This document shows positions 1 through 6,233 of a stretch of 21,076 bases of DNA, one piece after another; position 1 is the first letter of the stretch, and every line of letters begins with the position of its first letter. The DNA is from an uncultured Rhodospirillales bacterium. Lineage in GTDB: Bacteria > Pseudomonadota > Alphaproteobacteria > Acetobacterales > Acetobacteraceae. The position numbers and the translations under genes are program-made. The stretch covers positions 1 through 21,076 of the forward strand of contig CAIYPH010000656.1 of assembly GCA_903928045.1 (NCBI GenBank), written 5' to 3'. The notes beneath the pieces are model-generated. The model saw only the letters and a list, made by a program, of their open reading frames with translations. It had not been told where the DNA came from and searched no databases.

Positions 1-81
1 CGCTCCCTTCCTTACCACTCGCGCGTGACGCGGCGCCACGAAATGTGCTGCAAGACGAGCGAACGACGTGGAGACCCCAGA

Positions 82-1389
82 ATGCGCATTGCAATGATCG
101 GCGGCGGCTATGTCGGCCTGGTGTCCGGCGCGTGTTTCGCCGAATTCGGGGTCGAAGTGGCGATCGTCGAGGTCGACCCCGCCCGCCTCGCCGCCCTGCG
201 TGAAGGGCGGATGCCGATCTATGAGCCGGGCCTGGAAGACCTCGTGAAATCCAATGCCGCCGCCGGCCGGCTGACCTTCGGCAGCGACATCGCCGAGGCC
301 ATGCAGGGCGCCGAGGCGGTGTTCATCGCCGTCGGCACCCCCACCCGCCGCGGCGACGGCCACGCCGATCTCAGCTACGTCTACGCCGCCGCCGAGCAGG
401 TCGCGCGCGCGATGACCGGCTATGCCGTGGTCGTCACCAAATCCACCGTCCCCGTGGGTACCGGCAGCCGCATCGCCGAAATCATCCGCACCACCCGCCC
501 CGACCTCGCGTTCGACGTTGCCTCCAACCCCGAATTCCTCCGCGAAGGCAACGCGATCGGCGATTTCATGAAACCCGACCGCGTCGTCATTGGCGCCGCC
601 ACCGAGCGCGCCCGCGACACCATGCGCCGCCTCTACGCCCCGATTGCCGCCACCGAGGCGCCGATCCTGTTCACCGGCATCGAAACCGCGGAGCTGACCA
701 AATACGCCGCCAACGCCTTCCTTGCCATGAAGGTCACCTTCATCAACGAAATGGCGGATCTCTGCGAGCGCACCGGTGCCGATGTGCTGGAAGTCGCCCG
801 CGGCATCGGCCTCGATGCCCGCATCGGCAGCCGCTTCCTGCAGCCCGGGCCGGGCTTCGGCGGCTCCTGCTTCCCCAAGGATACGCTGGCCCTGGTGCGC
901 ATCGCCCAGGAGGCCGGGGCCCCTTCCCGCCTGGTGGAAACCGTGGTCGCGGTCAACGACGCCCGCAAATCCACCATGGCCGCGCGCATCATCGCCGCCT
1001 GCGGTGGGGTGGTGCGCGGCAAGACCATCGCGGTGCTCGGCCTCACCTTCAAGCCCGAGACCGACGACATGCGCGACAGCCCGGCAATCCCGATCGTCTC
1101 GCGCCTCGCCGAGGATGGCGCCGCCGTGCGGGTGTTCGATCCCGAGGGCCTGGCCGCGGCCAAGCCCCTCCTGCCGCCCAACGTGGTGTGGTGCCATGAC
1201 GCGCTCGACGCCGCCCAGGGTGCCGACGCGACCGTGCTGGTGACGGAGTGGAACCAGTTCCGCGCCCTCTCCCCTGCCCGCCTCGCCGCCGCCATGCGCG
1301 GCCGCGTGCTGGTTGACCTGCGCAACATCTATGACCCCGCGGCAATGCGCCAGGCCGGCCTCACCTATTTCGGCATCGGCCGCGGCTGA
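82..1389 (+). CDS. ugd: UDP-glucose 6-dehydrogenase
   Basis: Oxidises UDP-glucose to UDP-glucuronate with two NAD+, supplying a precursor for acidic exopolysaccharide; cytoplasmic. The 435-aa protein has the usual length of the family. It opens with an N-terminal Rossmann motif (GGGYVGLVSGACFAEFG), followed by a TKSTVPVGTG segment, the NAFLAMKVTFINEMA helix carrying the catalytic lysine, and the active-site cysteine in GFGGSCFPKD (Cys263). The C-terminal UDP-binding domain contains FKPETDDMRDSPA. I chose the ATG at 82 because the Rossmann strand begins there and GGAG lies 8 bases upstream; the reading frame is open further back to 25, but that extension (with MTRRHEMCC) does not belong to the family. 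A MAPEG gene follows after 10 bp, probably co-transcribed. It prefers C-ending codons, unlike the G-rich + strand genes after 5.6 kb. Confidence 0.95.
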   Translation: MRIAMIGGGYVGLVSGACFAEFGVEVAIVEVDPARLAALREGRMPIYEPGLEDLVKSNAAAGRLTFGSDIAEAMQGAEAVFIAVGTPTRRGDGHADLSYVYAAAEQVARAMTGYAVVVTKSTVPVGTGSRIAEIIRTTRPDLAFDVASNPEFLREGNAIGDFMKPDRVVIGAATERARDTMRRLYAPIAATEAPILFTGIETAELTKYAANAFLAMKVTFINEMADLCERTGADVLEVARGIGLDARIGSRFLQPGPGFGGSCFPKDTLALVRIAQEAGAPSRLVETVVAVNDARKSTMAARIIAACGGVVRGKTIAVLGLTFKPETDDMRDSPAIPIVSRLAEDGAAVRVFDPEGLAAAKPLLPPNVVWCHDALDAAQGADATVLVTEWNQFRALSPARLAAAMRGRVLVDLRNIYDPAAMRQAGLTYFGIGRG

Positions 1390-1399
1390 GCCCAGCCCG

Positions 1400-1798
1400 A
1401 TGCACCCTCCCGTCACCGCGCTTTATGCCGCACTGCTCGGGCTGCTCTATGTCCGCCTGTCGGTCCAGGTGATCCGCCGGCGGCGCAGCGCGAAAATCGC
1501 CATCGGCACCACCGGCGACATCCATCTCGAGCGCGCGGCGCGGGTGCATGGCAATTTCGCCGAATACGCGCCGCTTGGCCTGGCGCTGCTCTACTTCGTC
1601 GAGGTCACCGGCTATCCGGCCTGGACAGTGCACGCGCTGGGCCTGCTGCTGCTGGTCGGCCGGCTGCTGCATGCCCACGGGGTGGCGCAGGCGTGCGAGG
1701 ATTTCCGCTTCCGCGTGAGCGGGATGGTGATGACCTTCCTGACGTTGCTCATCAGTGCGGTGCTGTTGTTGTTTGCGGTGCTTCGGAGCGTTGCGTAG
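1400..1798 (+). CDS. MAPEG family inner-membrane protein (YecN-like)
   Basis: Small integral membrane protein of 132 aa, belonging by sequence to the MAPEG superfamily (membrane-associated proteins in eicosanoid and glutathione metabolism). The diagnostic segment is ERAARVHGNFAEYAPLGLAL at about residues 43-62, followed by WTVHALGLLLLVGRLLHAHG; both match bacterial YecN-type members. Hydrophobic segments are visible at roughly residues 5-22, 57-74, 76-94 and 107-130, giving the expected four-helix topology. The ATG at 1400 lies 10 bp after the ugd stop; the frame is open further upstream, but only inside ugd. The substrate of bacterial MAPEG proteins of this subtype is generally unknown, so no reaction is assigned. 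Repeat sequences begin 18 bp after the stop codon. Confidence 0.85.
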   Translation: MHPPVTALYAALLGLLYVRLSVQVIRRRRSAKIAIGTTGDIHLERAARVHGNFAEYAPLGLALLYFVEVTGYPAWTVHALGLLLLVGRLLHAHGVAQACEDFRFRVSGMVMTFLTLLISAVLLLFAVLRSVA

Positions 1799-1816
1799 GA
1801 TCGAAAATACATGTGG

Positions 1817-1829
1817 ACGTAACGACGTA
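1817..1829 (-). repeat. 14-bp motif family, copy 1
   Basis: ACGTAACGACGTA, reverse complement of TACGTCGTTACGT. It is identical over 13 bp to the copies at 2843 and 4226 and lies 18 bp after the MAPEG stop codon. The asymmetric spacer (CGTT/AACG) gives it a minus orientation, opposite to copy 2. Confidence 0.7.
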
Positions 1830-1850
1830 TTATCGTAGTTTCTCATTCGC

Positions 1851-2005
1851 GGGAAGAAAGCGCTTCTTTTTTGAAAAAAAGAAGCAAAAAACTTTTATCC
1901 CCTTGGTATGTACCGCTCCGACCTATCTGCGGGGTGTACGCCAACGGCATGGATGGAACAGAAAGTTTTTTCGGTTCTTTTTGTTCACAAAAAGAACACC
2001 CCTCC
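1851..2005. repeat. Composite symmetrical repeat element, copy A (full length)
   Basis: Two AT-rich hairpins in mirror arrangement about 90 bp apart. The left hairpin (1862-1885) pairs GCTTCTTTTTT with AAAAAAGAAGC. The right one (1974-1997) pairs GTTCTTTTTGT with ACAAAAAGAAC around a TC loop. The left hairpin is followed by AAAAAACTTTTATCC and the right one preceded by GAAAGTTTTTTC, so the halves are inverted copies of one another. The central part shares TTTTATCC and ACCGCTCC with copy E (16657-16810), forming a subfamily with it. It lies between the MAPEG gene and the WGR gene. Its role is unknown; a REP/BIME-like or MITE-like element is the closest category. Confidence 0.8.
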
Positions 2006-2067
2006 CCTTCACCCCTTGTACTCCCGCCCACCCCGTGATTCACTCCTGCGATCAGGAGATCATCGCC

Positions 2068-2337
2068 ATGACCGCAGCCATCCATCATCGCCTGCAAGCC
2101 TCCGACCCCGCCCGCAACATTCATCGCGCCTGGTCGATCTCGGCGTCGCCCGATTTGTTCGGGGCTTGGCTCATCCACACATATTTCGGCCGGATCGGCT
2201 GCGCCGGCCGGCTGATAGTTCGGAGTGTCTCGGATGAGAGTGCGGCTCAAAGCCATGTGGAGCGTGCACTGCGCCGCCGCGCTGGTGCTCCTCGGCGTAT
2301 TGGCGTGTCGTATCGCGGTATAGACGACGTTACGTAG
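2068..2337 (+). CDS. WGR domain-containing small protein
   Basis: An 89-aa protein consisting almost wholly of a WGR-type domain. The segment from HRAWSISASPDLFGAWLIHTYFGRIG to the Arg-rich SHVERALRRRAGAPRRIGVSY matches the family pattern (aromatic strand, PDLFG.W, .WGRIG.. with Phe in place of Trp here, then a basic helix). WGR domains occur in PARP-type enzymes and as stand-alone bacterial proteins, where they are thought to bind nucleic acid; the function of the stand-alone version is not established. The ATG at 2068 is supported by AGGAG at 2054-2058, 9 bases upstream; the frame is open further back through repeat copy A, which I treat as spurious. The stop codon TAG lies inside motif copy 2, so the last residues (DDVT) are encoded by the repeat. 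Confidence 0.7.
   Translation: MTAAIHHRLQASDPARNIHRAWSISASPDLFGAWLIHTYFGRIGCAGRLIVRSVSDESAAQSHVERALRRRAGAPRRIGVSYRGIDDVT
2323..2336 (+). repeat. 14-bp motif family, copy 2 (degenerate)
   Basis: GACGACGTTACGTA keeps the CGTTACGTA half of the motif and diverges in the other arm. It overlaps the TAG stop codon (2335-2337) of the WGR gene. With copy 1 it forms an inverted pair around the WGR gene and repeat copy A. Confidence 0.5.
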
Positions 2338-2440
2338 ATCTAGGATGCCACGGCCAAATCTGCCCGGCAGTTCCTGCCCGCCAATCGCCGCGGGTCCGGT
2401 TCACCGTCGAGCGTAAGGGCGGAATTCCGCGGTTTCGCCC

Positions 2441-2456
2441 TGGCACGGAAATCGCG
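2441..2456 (+). promoter_or_regulatory. Candidate sigma-54 (-24/-12) promoter
   Basis: TGGCACGGAAATCGCG has a perfect -24 element (TGGCACG), exactly ten bases between GG (2442-2443) and GC (2454-2455), and a -12 element TCGC that differs from TTGC at one position. Transcription would start near 2467, leaving about 20 nt of leader that includes AAGGAA and the ATG at 2487. A 12-bp palindrome GCGGAATTCCGC lies just upstream at 2419-2430. The window also encodes a sigma-54 activator (PrsR); a direct link is inference only. Confidence 0.5.
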
Positions 2457-2486
2457 TGGCGTGATCGGCGCAACAAGGAACCCGCC

Positions 2487-2750
2487 ATGAACATCTCCTC
2501 GATCACCCACGCAGCCGCGGCGTTACCCAACCCCGCGGGGCCGCCTTCGGCCTTCGGCGCCTTCTCCCGTGACCTTCATGCCATGCTCGATCGCTCGGCC
2601 GCCACGGTTGCCGCCGCCTCGCTCGGCGGGGCGGCGGCCGGGCATGGGGCGCACCGCCCTGGCAGCCCGCCGGTCTCCGATGATGGCGGCGATAAGTCCG
2701 GCCGCGCCGATGTGCAGCAGGCCATGCGGGCCTATGCGCGATTGGCTTGA
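2487..2750 (+). CDS. Small hypothetical protein
   Basis: An 87-aa protein I do not recognise. It starts MNISSITHAAAAL, is rich in Ala, Gly and Pro, and has a short amphipathic stretch (FSRDLHAMLDRSAATVAAA) in the first half, a probably disordered middle (HGAHRPGSPPVSDDGGDKSG) and a helical end (DVQQAMRAYARLA). No signal peptide and no membrane segment are visible. Translation is supported by AAGGAA at 2475-2480, 6 bases before the ATG, and transcription by a candidate sigma-54 promoter at 2441-2456. Together these make it a more convincing gene than length alone would. The overall style (Ser/Ala-rich start, flexible linker, C-terminal helix) is seen in short uncharacterised alphaproteobacterial proteins, but no function can be given. 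Confidence 0.6.
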   Translation: MNISSITHAAAALPNPAGPPSAFGAFSRDLHAMLDRSAATVAAASLGGAAAGHGAHRPGSPPVSDDGGDKSGRADVQQAMRAYARLA

Positions 2751-2812
2751 CACGGTCAGGCCCGATATCCACCGTCGGCGGCCGAGGGGGTGCGCTTTCG
2801 GTGCCGGCGCAT

Positions 2813-2829
2813 GACCCGTATGGCGGGTC
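2813..2829. terminator. Short GC hairpin after the small gene
   Basis: GACCCG-TATGG-CGGGTC forms a perfect 6-bp stem with a 5-base loop 63 bp after the small gene's stop. There is no T-tract behind it, so it is at best a weak or Rho-assisted terminator. Confidence 0.3.
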
Positions 2830-2842
2830 GTAGGTAAGTCGC

Positions 2843-2856
2843 TACGTCGTTACGTA
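2843..2856 (+). repeat. 14-bp motif family, copy 3 (reference copy)
   Basis: TACGTCGTTACGTA has perfect inverted arms TACGT/ACGTA around the asymmetric core CGTT. It lies 28 bp before the chrA start codon and forms an inverted pair with copy 4 at the chrA stop. Confidence 0.7.
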
Positions 2857-2884
2857 AACTCAGGCGCGAAGGGTTGAGGCGCCG

Positions 2885-4231
2885 ATGGAACCGTATGGTG
2901 TAAGTTTTGCTGCGGCGCTGCGCGTCTGGGCCCGGGTCGCGTTGCTCTCCTTCGGTGGCCCGGCGGGACAGATCGCGGTAATGCATCGCATCATCGTCGA
3001 TGAGCAACGCTGGATCGGCGAGGCACGCTTCCTCCACGCCTTGTCCTACTGCACTTTGCTGCCGGGGCCGGAGGCGCAGCAACTCGCCACTTATATCGGC
3101 TGGCTGATGCACCGCACCAAGGGCGGCCTCGCGGCGGGGCTGCTGTTCGTGCTGCCCGGCCTGGTGGCGATCATGGCGTTGTCCTGGGTCTACGTGCTGC
3201 TGGGCAGCCTGCCGGCGGTGGAGGGGTTGTTTTTCGGCCTCAAGGCGGCGGTGCTGGCAATCGTCACCCAGGCGCTGATCCGCGTGGGCCGTCGGGCGTT
3301 GGCCAACCGGGCCCGCTACGCATTGGCCGGCGCGGCCTTCCTGGCGCTGTTTCTGTTCGGCCTGCCGTTCCCGCTGGTCATCGCGGCCGCCGCGGCGATC
3401 GGCTACGGCGCGACGAAAGCCGGGTCGCTGGCGTTTGGCGGGGCAGGGGGCCACGGCGCGGCATCCGGCGCGCCGGACGGGCATGGCTTGCTCGGCCCCG
3501 ACATTCCCCCCCATGCCCGGCCGGGCCAGGCCAGCACGCTATGGATTTCGCTCGCCTGTCTCGTGGCCTGGCTGTTGCCGGTCGGGCTGCTGGTGATGCT
3601 GGCGCCGGGCAGCGTCTATGCCGGGATTGCAGTTTTTTTCTCAAAAATGGCGGTCGTCACCTTCGGCGGCGCCTACGCGGTGCTCGCTTATGTCGCGCAG
3701 GCGGCGGTGGAGACGCAGCACTGGCTGGCGCCGGGCGAGATGATGGACGGGCTGGCGATGGCCGAGACCACGCCGGGGCCGCTGATCATGGTGCTGCAAT
3801 TCGTCGGCTTCATGGGCGCCTGGCGTGTGCCCGCTCCGTTCCCGCCGTTGCTGGGCGCCACGCTGGGCGGGCTGCTGGCGACATGGGTGACCTTCGCGCC
3901 CTGCTTCCTGTGGATTTTCGCCGGCGCCCCATGGATCGAGGCGCTGCGCGGCAATCGCGGCCTGTCGGCGGCGCTCAACGGCATCACCGCGGCGGTGGTG
4001 GGGGTGATCGGCAATCTCGCCGTGTGGTTCGCGCTGCATGCGTTGTTCCGGGTGTTCCACCCCGTAGCCTTCGCCTTGGAAGTGCCGGCGCTGGGGTCGC
4101 TCAATCCCGCGATGGCGGGGCTGACGGCGGCGGCGTTCCTGCTCGCCTTTGCCACCCGGATCGGCATGTCCTGGACCTTGGCTGCCTGCGCGGTGGCGGG
4201 TATGGCGTTGCGTCTTCTCGGACTCACGTAA
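2885..4231 (+). CDS. chrA: Chromate transporter, ChrA (CHR) family
   Basis: Inner-membrane protein of 448 aa, typical of the two-domain (long-chain) CHR family that exports chromate and thereby confers resistance. Both duplicated halves are visible. The N-terminal half has LLSFGGPAGQIAVMHR, DEQRWI and LLPGPEAQQLATYIGW. The C-terminal half has VTFGGAYAVLAYVAQ, a QHWL segment and MAETTPGPLIMVLQFVGFMG. The halves are separated by a hydrophilic Gly/His-rich linker near residues 185-215, and many hydrophobic helices fill both. The ATG at 2885 is preceded by GAGG about 6 bases upstream. The gene stands alone and no chrB-like regulator is nearby. It is closely bracketed by inverted copies of the 14-bp motif; the right copy supplies the TAA stop codon, so the terminal Leu-Thr is partly repeat-encoded. 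Confidence 0.92.
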   Translation: MEPYGVSFAAALRVWARVALLSFGGPAGQIAVMHRIIVDEQRWIGEARFLHALSYCTLLPGPEAQQLATYIGWLMHRTKGGLAAGLLFVLPGLVAIMALSWVYVLLGSLPAVEGLFFGLKAAVLAIVTQALIRVGRRALANRARYALAGAAFLALFLFGLPFPLVIAAAAAIGYGATKAGSLAFGGAGGHGAASGAPDGHGLLGPDIPPHARPGQASTLWISLACLVAWLLPVGLLVMLAPGSVYAGIAVFFSKMAVVTFGGAYAVLAYVAQAAVETQHWLAPGEMMDGLAMAETTPGPLIMVLQFVGFMGAWRVPAPFPPLLGATLGGLLATWVTFAPCFLWIFAGAPWIEALRGNRGLSAALNGITAAVVGVIGNLAVWFALHALFRVFHPVAFALEVPALGSLNPAMAGLTAAAFLLAFATRIGMSWTLAACAVAGMALRLLGLT

Positions 4232-4238
4232 CGACGTA
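4226..4238 (-). repeat. 14-bp motif family, copy 4
   Basis: ACGTAACGACGTA, identical over 13 bp to the reverse complement of copy 3. It contains the chrA stop codon TAA (4229-4231) and ends 5 bp from the stop of the serine recombinase gene that converges from the right. Confidence 0.7.
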
Positions 4239-4243
4239 TAGGC

Positions 4244-5116
4244 TTAGTCGATCAACCGCGCTGCTTTTGCCCGCGCCAGGAGATGGGCAACCGATGAGAC
4301 CGACCATGTCTCGCCGCCGCGCGGGGTGCGCTCGCGCATCGCGGTCAGCTCCGCGCCGATCGCCCGCAACGTGAGCCCGGCGCGCGCCATCCCGGCGACC
4401 GCCGCCAGCAGCCTGTCCGGCGCGCGGCGGCGCGGGGCAGGGGAGAGCAGCTCGGCCTCCGCCAACCCCTCGGCGACAAACCGACGCACCGCGCGGGCGA
4501 GCCGATCGGCCGACCAAGCGGCACCGGTGGCCGTCGAGACCGCACGCGCAACCTCGCCCCAGGAGCGCCCCGGGCGCATCCGCCGCACCACCGGCAACCA
4601 GACGTCGGCCCCGGCGATGAGGCCGGCGAGCGCCGAGGCCCGCCGGGCCGCGGCGACCTTCCGCAGGGCGCCCGGCTCGCGCGCCCGCAAACCGGGGTTG
4701 CCCCCAACCCTGCCACGCGCCCTCGCCGCGGCGAGGCCGGAGCGGGTGCGTTCACGGATCAACGCGCGCTCGAATTCGGCCGCGGCTCCCAGGACCTGCA
4801 GGGTGAACACCCCTTGCGGGCTCGACGTATCGATCGGGTCCCCCAGCGAGCGGAAATAGGCGCCCCGGGCGCGCAGCCCCTCGATCACCGCCAGCAAATG
4901 CGCGAGGGAACGGGCGAGCCGGTCAATCCGCGCGACCACCAGCGTATCCCCCGGGCCGACCCGCGCGAGCGCCCGGGCCAGGACCGGCCGCGCCCGATCG
5001 CCGCCGGAGGCTCGCTCCTCGAAGATCTCGGTACAGCCGGCGGCCCGCAAGGCATCGAGCTGCGCCCCGGTATTCTGCTCCTCGGTCGATACCCGCGCAT
5101 AGCCAATGGCGATCAT
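4244..5116 (-). CDS. Serine recombinase (resolvase/invertase family) with extended C-terminus
   Basis: Site-specific DNA recombinase of 290 aa. The catalytic domain (about residues 1-140) has the nucleophile Ser10 in GYARVSTEEQ, with Arg8, and the second active-site arginines in VVARIDRLARS (Arg66, Arg69). The long helix FERALIRERTRSGLAAARARG leads to the DNA-binding part. Classical Tn3-type resolvases are about 185 aa; this one carries about 100 extra residues ending in LTLRAIGAELTAMRERTPRGG and SVSSVAHLLARAKA. That end resembles the DNA-contacting section of large serine recombinases, so two consecutive HTH-like segments may be present. The ATG at 5116 has AAGG a few bases upstream. The gene converges on chrA, with motif copy 4 between them, and diverges from the HTH gene at 5331. 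Whether it acts as resolvase, invertase or transposon enzyme cannot be told; no res site was identified. Confidence 0.88.
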   Translation of the reverse strand: MIAIGYARVSTEEQNTGAQLDALRAAGCTEIFEERASGGDRARPVLARALARVGPGDTLVVARIDRLARSLAHLLAVIEGLRARGAYFRSLGDPIDTSSPQGVFTLQVLGAAAEFERALIRERTRSGLAAARARGRVGGNPGLRAREPGALRKVAAARRASALAGLIAGADVWLPVVRRMRPGRSWGEVARAVSTATGAAWSADRLARAVRRFVAEGLAEAELLSPAPRRRAPDRLLAAVAGMARAGLTLRAIGAELTAMRERTPRGGETWSVSSVAHLLARAKAARLID

Positions 5117-5292
5117 GGCGCCTTGTACACTTCAATATCCGATCAGAAAACGACCGTTTGCAATGATGTCCATATCAACCACGCGCCCGGCATCCGCCCG
5201 TGGCACGGAGGGGATCGGGCGGAGGGCTGCGACTGCGGAGGGCGTTCGTGCCGGAATTCGTGGTTACCCGACATCCTACACTTAATGCCTAG
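5117..5292. other. Divergent intergenic region
   Basis: Lies between the recombinase and the HTH gene. It is less GC-rich at both ends and GC-rich in the middle. No repeat-family member was found. A TGGCACG sequence at 5201 lacks a matching -12 element. It may hold the recombinase promoter and recombination sites, but none could be defined by eye. Confidence 0.4.
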
Positions 5293-5321
5293 TTACCTTC
5301 CGTTTGTCATTCTGGTATATT
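5293..5321 (+). promoter_or_regulatory. Candidate sigma-70 promoter of the HTH gene, probably leaderless
   Basis: TTACCT (5293-5298), a 17-bp spacer and TATATT (5316-5321). Transcription would begin near 5328, only a few bases before the ATG at 5331. No ribosome-binding site precedes that ATG, which agrees with a leaderless mRNA. TTGTCA at 5304 is an alternative -35, but its spacing is poorer. Confidence 0.5.
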
Positions 5322-5330
5322 ATTTATCAT

Positions 5331-6191
5331 ATGATTAGCCAGATCACCGTAACCCAAGACGCAATCGCCCGGCTCGAAGCCAGCACCGCGGCGGCGGCGC
5401 CGATGGTGCAGGCCGGGTTGCGGGCCCGGTTGACCTACCGTGAGGCGGCCGGTTGGTTGGCCCATTATGGCACCTGGGTGCACCCGCTCGACCTCGCGAT
5501 GCGCGACATGCGGCTGACCGGCGCCTATACCGCGGCCGAGCTGGGCACCCGGCTCCCCTCGGTGCTTCCGGCCACCAGCGCGACGCAGGAGGGGATGCAG
5601 GCGGCGCCCGATGATCGGGACGTCGCTATGGCGTTACGGCAGGCCAATCTGTGGCGGCGCCTCGCGGAGTTGCGGGGCTGGGCGCCTGAGGCGGTGCTTC
5701 CGCCCCTTGGTGAACTTCCGCCTTTGCTTGAGGCCGCGCGGATGATCGCGGGGGAGGGGGGTGGGCGGTTGTCGTTTCCGGCGACGCTTCGGGCCGCCTG
5801 GCTGTGGCGGGAGCGGGGTGGGACCGGGGAGCCCGGATTGGTGTTGTGGTCGGCACCGGTGCAGCGGCTCGATCGGGCGGCACTCGCGGCTGATCCGGTT
5901 TTGGCGATCCTCGACTGTATCGCGGAGGCGGCCAGCGGGGCGCGGCGGGAGTTGGCGCGGCTGTTGGCGGTGGTTGAGCGGGGGCGGGGGTTGAAGGCGA
6001 CGGCGCGGTCCCGGTTGGCGGATGCGATCGCGATCGCGGTGCGGGAGCCGATCATCACGGCGGGGACGTTAGGGGGGCATCTGGGGGTGAGCTCTCGGGC
6101 GGGGGCTGATCTCATCGCGCGGATGGTGGCGGGGGGGCTGTTGCGGGAGGCGACGGGGCGGAAGTCGTGGCGTGGCTTTGTGCTGGTGTGA
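5331..6191 (+). CDS. DUF1612/RHE_PE00001-like helix-turn-helix protein
   Basis: A 286-aa protein resembling, from memory of the family, the RHE_PE00001/DUF1612 proteins of alphaproteobacteria. The supporting segments are HYGTWVHPLDLAMRDMRLTG near the N-terminus and a C-terminal winged-helix-like part: RLADAIAIAVREPIITAGTL, then GVSSRAGADLIARMVAGGLL and ATGRKSWRGFVLV. The C-terminal arrangement (a helix, a 'switch' helix, then LREATGR..R.F) points to DNA binding, while the first 200 residues have no assignable activity. No signal peptide or membrane segment is visible. I prefer ATG 5331 to the upstream TTG 5304 because a promoter covers 5293-5321 and the TTG would be at or before the transcription start. 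Such proteins are common on plasmids and genomic islands, and the divergent serine recombinase suits that. The family name is tentative. Confidence 0.6.
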   Translation: MISQITVTQDAIARLEASTAAAAPMVQAGLRARLTYREAAGWLAHYGTWVHPLDLAMRDMRLTGAYTAAELGTRLPSVLPATSATQEGMQAAPDDRDVAMALRQANLWRRLAELRGWAPEAVLPPLGELPPLLEAARMIAGEGGGRLSFPATLRAAWLWRERGGTGEPGLVLWSAPVQRLDRAALAADPVLAILDCIAEAASGARRELARLLAVVERGRGLKATARSRLADAIAIAVREPIITAGTLGGHLGVSSRAGADLIARMVAGGLLREATGRKSWRGFVLV

Positions 6192-6204
6192 AGGCTGCTA
6201 TAAC
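6176..6204 (+). promoter_or_regulatory. Weak candidate promoter of the acyltransferase-GNAT pair
   Basis: TATAAC at 6199-6204 is a good -10; the hexamer 17 bp upstream (CTTTGT) is a poor -35. It lies just behind the preceding stop codon and 29 bp before the acyltransferase ATG. Confidence 0.3.
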
Positions 6205-6233
6205 GGCGGGGTACTCTAGGGCGACGGCGCCGA

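Noticed and set aside
1862..1997. Hairpins of the repeat elements as ordinary Rho-independent terminators
   Set aside because: The stems are AT-rich with few GC pairs and the flanking sequence is A-tracts plus CTTTT, not a clean T-run after a GC stem; the mirror symmetry also needs another explanation. A termination role is not excluded.
1843..2256. 137-codon minus-strand open frame
   Set aside because: Antisense to the WGR gene and translating repeat copy A; it ends in residues produced by the hairpin sequence.
5201..5216. TGGCACG sequence as a sigma-54 promoter
   Set aside because: Perfect -24 element, but the bases ten positions on are AT, not GC.
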